Shown here piece by piece: positions 14,918 through 22,190 of a stretch of 32,238 bases of DNA. Under the pieces are notes generated by a model. It was not told the DNA's origin and made no database searches. It saw only the letters and a program-made list of their open reading frames with translations. Made by a program: the position numbers and the translations under genes. The DNA comes from Rubritepida sp. (lineage in GTDB: Bacteria > Pseudomonadota > Alphaproteobacteria > Acetobacterales > Acetobacteraceae), in the NCBI GenBank assembly GCA_014376425.1, contig JACMRO010000514.1:1-32238 (forward strand), read 5' to 3'. The first letter of the stretch is position 1, and every line of letters starts with the position of its first letter.

Positions 14918-15880
14918 CCGCGCCAATCCCGCCCCCCGCATCGCCGCACCCAGGCTCGCATCCGCCGCCACCAGGTGTCGGCCAAACCCTGCGCCATCGG
15001 CATAGGTCAGCCCAAAGCCACGACTGTTCAGAAACGCCTTATACTCCTCACCGTCATACACCTTCTTCAGCGCAGCCCCCATGGCGGTGGCGATCTCCAC
15101 CGGCAGGTTCAGGGGCCCGGCGATGCCGCGCCAGGCGCCGGTGCTGTAGTCCAAACCCATCGCCTCCTTCAGCGTCGGCACCTGCGGAAAGGCGCCCAGC
15201 CGCTCCGGCCCCATCACCGCCAGCGCCCGCGCCCGCCCGGCATCGATGATCGCCCGCCCCTCGGGCAGCGAGTTGGTGGTGAAGTCCAGCCCATTCGCCG
15301 CCAGGTCCTGCATTGCCGGCGCCGCGCCATTGCTCGGCACCCAGCGCACATGGTCGGCGCGAAGCCCCATGGCATCCAGCCAGCCGGCGAGTGCCAGGTG
15401 CCAGATGCCGCCCTGCCCGGTCCCGCTGGCCTTGAGCTGGCCGGGCCGCGAGGCCTTTATGGCATCCGCCAGCGCATTGACCGTGCGGTGCGGTGACGCG
15501 CCGTTCACCAGCACCCCCGGCGGGTCGTTGTTCATCAGCCCCAGCGGGGTGAAATTCCGGAAGGTCAGCTCAGTCAGCCCCTGCCAGTGCAGCATGCAGA
15601 TCTCGGCCGTGATCATCCCCAGCGTGTAGCCATCGGGTGCCGCGCTCGCCAGCGCGGCGTGCCCCACCACCCCCGAACCGCCGGTGCGGTTGACAACGTT
15701 GAAGGGCTGCCCCAGCTCGCGCTCCAGCAACTGGCCGATGATGCGTATGACGGCATCGGTGCCGCCGCCCGCGGCCCAGGGGCATAGCAGCGTAACCGGC
15801 CGCGCCGGCCAGCGCGGCTGCGCCATGGCAGGGGCGGCCAATGCCGTGGTGGCGGCAAGCAGGGTGCGACGTTCAATCAT
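14915..15880 (-). CDS. tctC: Tripartite tricarboxylate transporter receptor (Bug/TctC family)
   Basis: A 321-residue periplasmic solute-binding protein of the Bug/TctC family. The signal peptide is MIERRTLLAATTALAAPAMA, followed by the family's opening strand RPVTLLCPWAAGGGTDAVIR, the VVNRTGGSGVVGHAALASAA block and PDGYTLGMIT. The middle has KASGTGQGGIWHLALAGWL. It would capture a carboxylate or similar small anion and deliver it to the TctA/TctB membrane pair encoded just upstream. The start ATG at 15880 overlaps the tctA stop (ATGA) and also has GGAGAA 8 bases upstream. The order tctB-tctA-tctC differs from the commonest receptor-first order but is well known. The ligand cannot be told from sequence. 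Confidence 0.95.
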   Translation of the reverse strand: MIERRTLLAATTALAAPAMAQPRWPARPVTLLCPWAAGGGTDAVIRIIGQLLERELGQPFNVVNRTGGSGVVGHAALASAAPDGYTLGMITAEICMLHWQGLTELTFRNFTPLGLMNNDPPGVLVNGASPHRTVNALADAIKASRPGQLKASGTGQGGIWHLALAGWLDAMGLRADHVRWVPSNGAAPAMQDLAANGLDFTTNSLPEGRAIIDAGRARALAVMGPERLGAFPQVPTLKEAMGLDYSTGAWRGIAGPLNLPVEIATAMGAALKKVYDGEEYKAFLNSRGFGLTYADGAGFGRHLVAADASLGAAMRGAGLAR

Positions 15881-17379
15881 CTGACAATTTCTCCCGTTGT
15901 TGATTTGAGGCGATTCCAGATCCACACCCCCAGCGGCCACAGCAGCGCGCCTATGGTGAAGGCGGCCAGCACCGATGAGACCGGCCGCTCGAAGAACGGC
16001 CAGACATCGCCATCGCTCTTGATCAGCGAAGTGACGAAATTCTGTTCCACCATGTTGCCCATGACGATGCCCAGCACGAGGGCGGCGACGGGGAAGCCCT
16101 GCCGCTCCATCACGAAGCCCAGAACGCCGAACACGCCCACCATCAGCACCGAGAACGGGTTGTTGCCGATGGCAAAGGCGCCGACCGCGCACAGCAGCAG
16201 GATGACCGGCATCACAGCCGAGCGCGGCGCGCGAAGTACCACCGAGGCCAGGCGGATCATCACGATGCCCAGCGGAATCATGATGATGTTGGCCAGGATG
16301 AAGATGATGTAGAGCGCGTACATGCTCGATGCGCGTTCGGTGAACAGCGTCGGCCCCGGGTTCAGCCCCTTCATGTAGAGCACGCCGATGGCAATGGCGG
16401 TGATGGTGTCGCCGGGGATGCCGAACAGCAGGCTGGGCACCCAGCCCGAGGCCAGGGAGGCGTTGTTGGACGCGCCCGCCTCGACCAGCCCCTCCGGGTG
16501 GCCAGTGCCGAACAGCTCGGGCGTGCGCGAGAACTTCTTGCTCATGGCGTAGCTGACCCAAGCGGCCATGTCGGCGCCCGCGCCGGGCAGCACGCCGATG
16601 ATGATGCCCACGATATTGCCGCGCCACATCTGCCACTGGTAGCGCTTGGTCAGCAGCCACTGGTTGGCCAGGATGGAGCCGAAGCGCCGGGGCGGCAGCT
16701 TGGGCGGCTCGGCGCTGGCCATCGCGCGCATGACTTCGGAGACGGCGAAGACGCCGACCAGGGCCGGAATCGGCTCGATGCCGCCCAGCAGGTCGGTCAC
16801 GCCGAAGGTGAAGCGCGGCGTGCCGGCCGGGTTCTCCATGCCGATGCAGGCGATCAGCAGCCCCAGCAGCATGCTGGCGATGGCCTTGATGGGCGAGGAG
16901 CGGGCGACCAGCGTCGCGCACATCAGCCCCAGCAACGCCAGCCAGAAATATTCGTAGCTGGAGAAGGACAGCGCCATTTCCGCCAGCAGCGGCGCCATGA
17001 GCATGAGCGACAGTGTGCCGACGATGCCGCCGATGGCCGAGAACCACAGCCCGGCGCCGAGTGCCAGTTCCGCTTGGCCCTTGCGGGTCATGGCATATGC
17101 CTCGTCGGTATAGGCGGCGCTGGCCGGAGTGCCTGGGATGCGCAACAGCGCGCCCGGTATGTCGCCCGAGAAGATCGCCATGGCCGACGCCGTGATAATC
17201 GTGGCGATGGCCGCGATGGGCGATAGCCAAAAGGTGACGGGCACCAGCAGCGCGGTGGCCATGGTAGCCGAAAGCCCGGGCAGTGAGCCCACCACCAACC
17301 CGTAGACGGCCGAGGCCAGGATGGCGATGAGCACGTCGGTCGCCAGCACAATGCGGACGGCTTCGGCCAGATCGTTCAT
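15877..17379 (-). CDS. tctA: TTT transporter large membrane subunit
   Basis: A 500-residue integral membrane protein of the TctA family, the 10-12 helix subunit that moves solute with an ion gradient. The glycine-rich N-terminal block GLVVGSLPGLSATMATALL (28-46) and the IFSGDIPGALLRIPGTPASA block (68-87) are family signatures, and the second repeat has GVLPGAGADMAAWVSY followed by LLFGIPGDTITAIAIGVL. Hydrophobic segments run through the whole protein. The ATG at 17379 overlaps the tctB stop (ATGA), and the stop overlaps the start of tctC, so all three subunits are made by coupled translation. A second frame is open across the same region because of GC bias and is not coding. Confidence 0.96.
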   Translation of the reverse strand: MNDLAEAVRIVLATDVLIAILASAVYGLVVGSLPGLSATMATALLVPVTFWLSPIAAIATIITASAMAIFSGDIPGALLRIPGTPASAAYTDEAYAMTRKGQAELALGAGLWFSAIGGIVGTLSLMLMAPLLAEMALSFSSYEYFWLALLGLMCATLVARSSPIKAIASMLLGLLIACIGMENPAGTPRFTFGVTDLLGGIEPIPALVGVFAVSEVMRAMASAEPPKLPPRRFGSILANQWLLTKRYQWQMWRGNIVGIIIGVLPGAGADMAAWVSYAMSKKFSRTPELFGTGHPEGLVEAGASNNASLASGWVPSLLFGIPGDTITAIAIGVLYMKGLNPGPTLFTERASSMYALYIIFILANIIMIPLGIVMIRLASVVLRAPRSAVMPVILLLCAVGAFAIGNNPFSVLMVGVFGVLGFVMERQGFPVAALVLGIVMGNMVEQNFVTSLIKSDGDVWPFFERPVSSVLAAFTIGALLWPLGVWIWNRLKSTTGEIVR

Positions 17380-17825
17380 GCCCAGGGCGCCGGCAGCAGG
17401 CCGGCGGGCAGCGGCACCCGCAGCAGCTTGTAAAAGGCCAGATGGACCAACGGCGGCGCGATGACCGCCATTGCCAGCGCCAGCCGGGGGCGCGCGCCCA
17501 GCGCCAGCCCGGCGGCCAGGACCATCGCCGCCGCGGTGAGCAGGAAGCCCAGCTCGTTCGCCGCCAGCACGTAGAACACCAGCAGCCCGGGCGGTACCAG
17601 CACACGCCAGGTCAGGGGCTCAGGCGTCTCCTCCACCTCGAAGCTGCGGCCGATGCCGAGCGCGATCAGGACGCCGCAGGCCACCAGCCCGAAGCCGATG
17701 ACCATGGGAAAGGCGGCCGGCCCGACATCCTGCCCCGGCACCGGCGGCAGCCGTGACCCACCCCAGGCCGCCGCCGCGCCCAGCGCCGCCAGCACGCTGC
17801 CCGATAACCGGTTCGAGATTTGCAC
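17376..17825 (-). CDS. tctB: TTT transporter small membrane subunit
   Basis: A 149-residue protein with four hydrophobic segments, the expected size and topology of TctB. Family character shows in the first loop (PGQDVGPAAFPMVIGFGLVACG, split across the end of helix 1 and helix 2) and in the third and fourth helices around VLVPPGLLVFYVLAANELGF. TctB is a poorly conserved partner needed by TctA for transport. The start is a GTG at 17825, preceded by GGCGGA at about 7 bases; no ATG fits. It is the first gene of the tctBAC operon, with 101 bp between it and the divergent rpiB start, so the operon promoter must be there. Confidence 0.9.
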   Translation of the reverse strand: MQISNRLSGSVLAALGAAAAWGGSRLPPVPGQDVGPAAFPMVIGFGLVACGVLIALGIGRSFEVEETPEPLTWRVLVPPGLLVFYVLAANELGFLLTAAAMVLAAGLALGARPRLALAMAVIAPPLVHLAFYKLLRVPLPAGLLPAPWA

Positions 17826-17861
17826 TTGATTTCCGCCCGCAGTCTTTGTTGGCAGGAGCTT

Positions 17862-17939
17862 ATGTCGCGGATTTGCGCGCGCCTAGCAGCATTTCACGCA
17901 GCACCCTGCCGTGCTATTGCCGGGGCATGGAGCAGCTGA
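17862..17939 (+). CDS. Possible 25-codon leader ORF overlapping the rpiB start
   Basis: An ATG at 17862 has AGGAG 3 bases upstream, a better ribosome site than that of rpiB. It encodes 25 residues (MSRICARLAAFHAAPCRAIA, then GAWSS) and ends in TGA at 17937-17939, 10 bases past the rpiB ATG and in another frame. Such overlap would let terminating ribosomes restart at rpiB. The peptide has no recognisable motif. Whether it is translated is inference from the ribosome site. Confidence 0.4.
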   Translation: MSRICARLAAFHAAPCRAIAGAWSS

Positions 17940-18373
17940 CCATCGCCCTGGGCGCCGACCATGCCGGGCTGGAACTGAAACGCCAGTTGCTGGACGCGCT
18001 CCAGGCGGCCGGCCACGTGGTGACCGACCACGGCACGCACGGCCCGGAAAGCGTGGACTACCCCGATTTCGCGCATGTCGTAGCCGACGCCGTCACCAGC
18101 GGCGCCGCCCGCTTCGGCGTGCTGGTCTGCGGCTCGGGCATCGGCATGGCGATCAGCGCCAACCGCAACCCCTCCATACGCGCGACCGTGCTGCACAACA
18201 CGACCGAGGCACGGCTGACCCGGGCGCATAACGACGCCAACATCGCCTGCTTCGGCAATCGGATGATCGGCACCGAGGTCGCCATCGACGCCTTGCTGAC
18301 CTTCCTGGCCACTGCATATGAAGGCGGTCGTCACGCGCGGCGGGTCGCCAAGATCGAAAGAGCAACGTCATGA
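17927..18373 (+). CDS. rpiB: Ribose-5-phosphate isomerase B
   Basis: A 148-residue RpiB/LacAB-family isomerase interconverting ribose-5-phosphate and ribulose-5-phosphate in the pentose phosphate pathway; some members act on allose or other sugar phosphates. Seen are IALGADHAGLELKRQLLDAL (6-25), the substrate segment SVDYPDFA (42-49), the catalytic cysteine C68 in VCGSGIGMAISANRNP, and HNDANIACFGNRMIG with the phosphate-binding residues. The ATG at 17927 gives the canonical N-terminus, but its ribosome site is poor. The frame stays open about 58 codons upstream without family similarity. It overlaps glyA by ATGA, a pairing common in alphaproteobacteria. Confidence 0.95.
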   Translation: MEQLTIALGADHAGLELKRQLLDALQAAGHVVTDHGTHGPESVDYPDFAHVVADAVTSGAARFGVLVCGSGIGMAISANRNPSIRATVLHNTTEARLTRAHNDANIACFGNRMIGTEVAIDALLTFLATAYEGGRHARRVAKIERATS

Positions 18374-19668
18374 ACGAGACCACGGCCCGGTTCATTCCCG
18401 CCCGCTTCTTCCAGGCCAGCCTGGCCGAGGCCGACCCCGAGATCGCCGCCTGCATCGAACATGAGCTGGTGCGCCAGCAGGACGGCATCGAGCTGATCGC
18501 CAGCGAGAACATCGTCTCCCGCGCGGTACTGGAAGCGCAGGGCTCGGTGCTGACCAACAAATACGCGGAGGGTTATCCCGGGCGGCGCTACTATGGCGGC
18601 TGTGAATTCGTCGACGTGGCGGAAACCCTGGCGATCGAGCGGGCCAAGCAACTGTTCGGCTGCGCTTTCGCCAATGTGCAGCCCCATTCCGGCGCCAGCG
18701 CCAACCTGGCCGTATTCCTGGCGCTGCTGAACACCGGCGATACGTTCCTGGCGATGGACCTGGCCGCCGGCGGCCACCTGACGCACGGCGCGCCGGTGAA
18801 TTTCTCGGGCAAGTGGTTCAGCCCGGTCAGCTATGGCGTGCGGCCGGAGGACGGGCTGATCGACTACGACGTGGTCGAGCGCCTGGCGCATGAACACAAG
18901 CCCAGGCTGATCATCGCCGGCGGCAGCGCCTACTCGCGCGAGATCGATTTCCCGCGGTTCCGCGCCATAGCCGACGCGGTGGGCGCCATCCTGATGGTGG
19001 ACATGGCGCATTACGCGGGGCTCGTGGCGGCGGGGGTCTACCCCTCGCCCGTGCCGCATGCGCACGTCACCACGACCACGACGCACAAGACCCTGCGCGG
19101 CCCACGCGGCGGCCTGGTGCTGACCAATGACGAGGCGATGGCCAAGAAAATCAACTCGGCGATGTTTCCCGGCCTGCAGGGCGGGCCGCTGATGCACGTC
19201 ATCGCCGCCAAGGCGGTGGCCTTTGGCGAGGCGCTGCGGCCGGACTTCCGCGCCTATGCGAAGCAGGTCGTGGCCAATGCCCGGGCACTGGCGGATGAGC
19301 TGACCCGGCAGGGCCTGGCGATCGTGTCCGGCGGCACCGACAGCCACCTGGTGCTGGTCGACCTGCGCCCCAAGCGCGTGACGGGCAAGGCCGCCGGGGC
19401 GGCACTGGGCCGCGCCCACCTGACCTGCAACAAGAACGCCATCCCCTTCGACCCGGAAAAGCCAATGGTTACCTCGGGCGTCCGGCTGGGCAGCCCGGCC
19501 GGCACCACGCGCGGCTTCGGCGAGGCCGAGTTCCGCCAGATCGGCCAAATGATCGGGCGGGTGGTGGATGGGCTGGCCGGGGCCAGCTCGCCCGAGGCGA
19601 ATGCGGCGGTCGAGACGGCGGTGGGCGCCGAGGTGCAGGCGCTGTGCCGGCGATTCCCGATCTACTGA
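18370..19668 (+). CDS. glyA: Serine hydroxymethyltransferase
   Basis: A 432-residue PLP enzyme of standard length that converts serine and tetrahydrofolate to glycine and 5,10-methylene-tetrahydrofolate, the main one-carbon source. Signature blocks are GIELIASENIVSRAVLEAQG (39-58), NKYAEGYPGRRYYGG (63-77), NVQPHSGASANLAV (102-115), and the PLP lysine K240 in TTTTHKTLRGPRGG. The C-terminal part has MVTSGVRLGSPAGTTRG. The start overlaps the rpiB stop as ATGA, so it depends on rpiB translation. No glycine riboswitch can fit between them. A 9-bp GC-rich hairpin lies 24 bp after the stop. Confidence 0.98.
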   Translation: MNETTARFIPARFFQASLAEADPEIAACIEHELVRQQDGIELIASENIVSRAVLEAQGSVLTNKYAEGYPGRRYYGGCEFVDVAETLAIERAKQLFGCAFANVQPHSGASANLAVFLALLNTGDTFLAMDLAAGGHLTHGAPVNFSGKWFSPVSYGVRPEDGLIDYDVVERLAHEHKPRLIIAGGSAYSREIDFPRFRAIADAVGAILMVDMAHYAGLVAAGVYPSPVPHAHVTTTTTHKTLRGPRGGLVLTNDEAMAKKINSAMFPGLQGGPLMHVIAAKAVAFGEALRPDFRAYAKQVVANARALADELTRQGLAIVSGGTDSHLVLVDLRPKRVTGKAAGAALGRAHLTCNKNAIPFDPEKPMVTSGVRLGSPAGTTRGFGEAEFRQIGQMIGRVVDGLAGASSPEANAAVETAVGAEVQALCRRFPIY

Positions 19669-19692
19669 GGCCACCTTCAACAGGTCGCTTGG

Positions 19693-19715
19693 GCGCCCGG
19701 GTCCAGCCCGGGCGC
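19693..19715. terminator. GC-rich hairpin between convergent glyA and receptor gene
   Basis: GCGCCCGGG (19693-19701) pairs perfectly with CCCGGGCGC (19707-19715) over a 5-base loop. It lies between the convergent stops of glyA and the Bug receptor gene and could serve both strands. No T-run follows on either strand. Confidence 0.45.
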
Positions 19716-19721
19716 GGCGTG

Positions 19722-20711
19722 TCACTCCAACCGCGCGCCTGAAATCTCCACCAGCCGCTGCCACACAGGGCGCTCCGCCTGGATCAGGGCAGCCAGCGCG
19801 GCCGGTGTCTCGCTCGTCACCGTGCCGTATCCCAGCGGCGTCAGCCGCGCCACGAAGGCCGGGTCGGCCGCCACGGTGCGGATGGCGGCATGCAGCCGGG
19901 CCAGCACCGGCTCCGGCACGCCGGTCGGCGCCATGATGGCGTTCCAGGTCACCACATTATGGTGGCCGAGCCCCAGATCGGCGAAGGCGCCCATTCCCGG
20001 CACGTTCGGCAGGAAGGCCAGCGGCTCCTTCGACGACACCGCGAACGCCAGGAACCGCCCGCTCTCCACATGCGGCATCAGCGCCGGCATCACGTCGAAC
20101 ATCATCTCGATGTTGCCGGCCACCAGGTCGTTGATCGCCGGCCCGCCACCGCGATAGGGTACGTGCAGGATTTGCGCGCCCGCCGCGCGGTTGATCGCCT
20201 CGATGTTCAGGTGGCTGGAGGTGCCGCTGCCCGAACTGCCCATCCGCACCTCCTCCGGGTTGGCGCGGCTCCAGACGATCATGCTGCGGAAATCGGTCCA
20301 TCCGCGGCGCCGCGCGGTTCCGGCGTTGACGACGCCCAGCAGCGCGCCATCGGTGATCTGGCTGATCGGCGCGAAATCCCGCACCGGGTCGAAGGGCAGC
20401 CGGCTGGTCATGAACGGGAACGCCACCAGCGTGGTGACGCCGATCAGGCCCAGCATGGTGCCGTCGCGGTCGCCCTTGGCCACCGCATCGGCGCCCAGCA
20501 CGCCACCGGCGCCGCCACGATTTTCCACCACGACGTTCTGCCCCAGCGCCGGCCCCAGCCGCTCGGCCAGCAGCCGGCCCAGCAGGTCGACCGCGCCGCC
20601 AGGCGGAAACGGCACCACCAGCCGCACCGGTCGCCCGCCGGCGATGGGCTGGCCCCGGGCCGGCAGCGCCAGCAGGGCGGGGGTGGCGAATAAAGCGCGG
20701 CGATCGAGCAT
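19722..20711 (-). CDS. Orphan Bug/TctC-family solute receptor
   Basis: A 329-residue periplasmic binding protein of the Bug family. The signal peptide is MLDRRALFATPALLALPARG, then RPVRLVVPFPPGGAVDLLGR, VVVENRGGAGGVLGADAVAK, and later HVPYRGGGPAINDLVAGNIE, where the Bug ligand pocket lies. AGGAGG stands 6 bases before the ATG at 20711, a strong ribosome site, so the 11 upstream in-frame codons are not used. There are no TctA/TctB genes next to it; it could use the subunits encoded at 15877-17825 or another set, or work as a sensor, as some orphan Bug proteins do. It lies 55 bp after the NUDIX gene in the same direction. The ligand is unknown. Confidence 0.94.
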   Translation of the reverse strand: MLDRRALFATPALLALPARGQPIAGGRPVRLVVPFPPGGAVDLLGRLLAERLGPALGQNVVVENRGGAGGVLGADAVAKGDRDGTMLGLIGVTTLVAFPFMTSRLPFDPVRDFAPISQITDGALLGVVNAGTARRRGWTDFRSMIVWSRANPEEVRMGSSGSGTSSHLNIEAINRAAGAQILHVPYRGGGPAINDLVAGNIEMMFDVMPALMPHVESGRFLAFAVSSKEPLAFLPNVPGMGAFADLGLGHHNVVTWNAIMAPTGVPEPVLARLHAAIRTVAADPAFVARLTPLGYGTVTSETPAALAALIQAERPVWQRLVEISGARLE

Positions 20712-20766
20712 GGAACCTCCTGGACGGGCGACAGAATGGGGCAAGACGGCAAGGCTTTCCAGAAAA

Positions 20767-21198
20767 TTACCCGGCCAGCAGGATGCGGGCGCGGGCGATC
20801 ACCGCCAGCGCCTCGGGCGTGAGTGCGAAGCCTGGCAGCGCCGCGGGCCGCGCCCAGGCAACCTCCGCCACATCGTCGCCGGGCCGCGCCTCCCCGGCCG
20901 CCCACCACCCGCAATAATCGATGATCGTGTAGTGGTACTGCACGCTCGCCTCGTGGTGGGTGATGACATCGATCACGTCGGCCAGCAGCAGCGACCCGGC
21001 CTCTATGCCGGTCTCCTCATGCAACTCGCGCCGGGCACATGCTTCCGCGCTCTCGCCCAGATTCTGCGCGCCGCCGGGCAGCGACCAGGCGCCCTGCCGC
21101 GGCGGCTTGCCGCGCCGTGCCAGCAGCACCTCATCGCCACGGAAAATGATGGCGCCGATGCCGACCCAGGGGCGGGTCGGGAATTCGCGGTCGGTCAT
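20767..21198 (-). CDS. NUDIX hydrolase
   Basis: A 143-residue single-domain NUDIX protein. The NUDIX box GX5EX7REUXEEXGU is complete at residues 43-65 (GAQNLGE, then RRELHEETGI), so Mg2+-dependent hydrolysis of a nucleoside diphosphate derivative is expected. The preceding WSLPGG and the N-terminal VGIGAIIFRGDEVLLARRG resemble ADP-ribose pyrophosphatase / MutT-like members, but the substrate cannot be fixed. The ATG overlaps the stop of the DUF4340 gene (ATGA), making it the last coupled gene of the ABC operon. The two functions are not obviously linked; the coupling may simply be alphaproteobacterial packing. Confidence 0.94.
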   Translation of the reverse strand: MTDREFPTRPWVGIGAIIFRGDEVLLARRGKPPRQGAWSLPGGAQNLGESAEACARRELHEETGIEAGSLLLADVIDVITHHEASVQYHYTIIDYCGWWAAGEARPGDDVAEVAWARPAALPGFALTPEALAVIARARILLAG

Positions 21199-22190
21199 GC
21201 CCCGGTCAGTTCCTCCAGCCGTGGCAGGAACGCCTTCTCCTTCCAGACGCCGACCTGATAGGCCCAGCCGCCCCAGCGCGCATTAAGCAGCCGCGCCTCT
21301 ACCGCCGTCGCCCCCTGGCCTTCAGCTGCAAGACGGATGAAAAGAAACTCGTCGTTCCGGCTGACCCAGACGTTAACGGCAGGACCGTCGGTCAGCTCGA
21401 AGCGCGCCTGGCCCAGCGCCTGCCCCGGCGTCCGGCCTTCGGGCACCGCATCCATGAAGGTCAGGAATTCGAAGGCGCGGGCGACATCGTCCAGCGCCGC
21501 GCGATCGATCTGGGGCGGATCGGGCGGGTCGGTCAGCAGCAGGCCGGCCCCGCCGCGGGACAGGGTCAGGGGCCGCGCGCCGGCGCGGTTGATGGTGACG
21601 CGGCTCACCCGTCCGGCCGGAAAATTGGCGATGTCGCGTTCGAGCCAGCTGGCGGCGTCGGCGCCGACGGGCACACTGCCCTCCGCCAGCCAGGCCTCCG
21701 CCTCACCCGCGCGGCGCAGATAGACGGTCTCGGGCACGCCCCCCTGGGTGCGGATGCGGCGGCGGCCCAGGACGATGTCAAGCAGGACCGCCCCCTGCCC
21801 GTCCAGCAGGCGAAGCTGGCTGGCGGTGCTGCCCGCGGCGTCCGGGTCGTCCACCCCCAGCCGGGCAAAGGTCGCGGCATCGGCGCCCCGGCTTTCCACC
21901 AGGCGCAGCTCGGTCAGCCCGATCAGCAATTCGCGCAGCGCCGCGTCGCGCACCGGTTGGTCATGGCGTTCGGGCAGGACCCAGCGGTCACCGGCGCGGC
22001 GGATGATGAGCGTGCCCTCGTGGCGGCGGATCTCAAGCGTCACCGCCTGGCCCAGCCGGCCGGCCAAGCCGGGGAAGGCCAGCACACCGGCCTGGCCACT
22101 GGGCGGCGTGACGGCAGGCCCGAGCAGCAATGCGGCTGCCACGCTGGCGCCGCCAGCGATGCCCAGCAGGAGAAGGCCGCGCCGCTTCAC
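21195..22190 (-). CDS. DUF4340 domain membrane-anchored protein
   Basis: A 331-residue protein with an N-terminal membrane anchor (GLLLLGIAGGASVAAALLLG, about 5-24) and a large soluble part, presumably periplasmic. It fits DUF4340, a family encoded beside GldG-like ABC systems. Blocks consistent with this are VTLEIRRHEGTLIIRRAGDRW (slightly past the anchor), a repeat of this strand pattern later (VSRVTINRAGARPLTLSRGG), and a repeated beta-rich layout. No catalytic residues stand out. The start overlaps the GldG stop by ATGA and the stop overlaps the NUDIX start, so it is tightly embedded in the operon. Function is unknown; a role with the GldG-like subunit in envelope transport is inferred from context. 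Confidence 0.85.
   Translation of the reverse strand: MKRRGLLLLGIAGGASVAAALLLGPAVTPPSGQAGVLAFPGLAGRLGQAVTLEIRRHEGTLIIRRAGDRWVLPERHDQPVRDAALRELLIGLTELRLVESRGADAATFARLGVDDPDAAGSTASQLRLLDGQGAVLLDIVLGRRRIRTQGGVPETVYLRRAGEAEAWLAEGSVPVGADAASWLERDIANFPAGRVSRVTINRAGARPLTLSRGGAGLLLTDPPDPPQIDRAALDDVARAFEFLTFMDAVPEGRTPGQALGQARFELTDGPAVNVWVSRNDEFLFIRLAAEGQGATAVEARLLNARWGGWAYQVGVWKEKAFLPRLEELTGA

Noticed and set aside
14915..17605. 896-codon continuous minus-strand frame that could be read as a fused membrane/receptor protein
   Set aside because: Only the last 321 codons are the TctC receptor; the upstream part is tctA in the wrong frame. The tctA frame has all family motifs and ends in an ATGA overlap with tctC.
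18300..18380. Glycine riboswitch in front of glyA
   Set aside because: glyA starts within the rpiB stop codon, leaving no leader space, and no aptamer-like structure was seen before rpiB.
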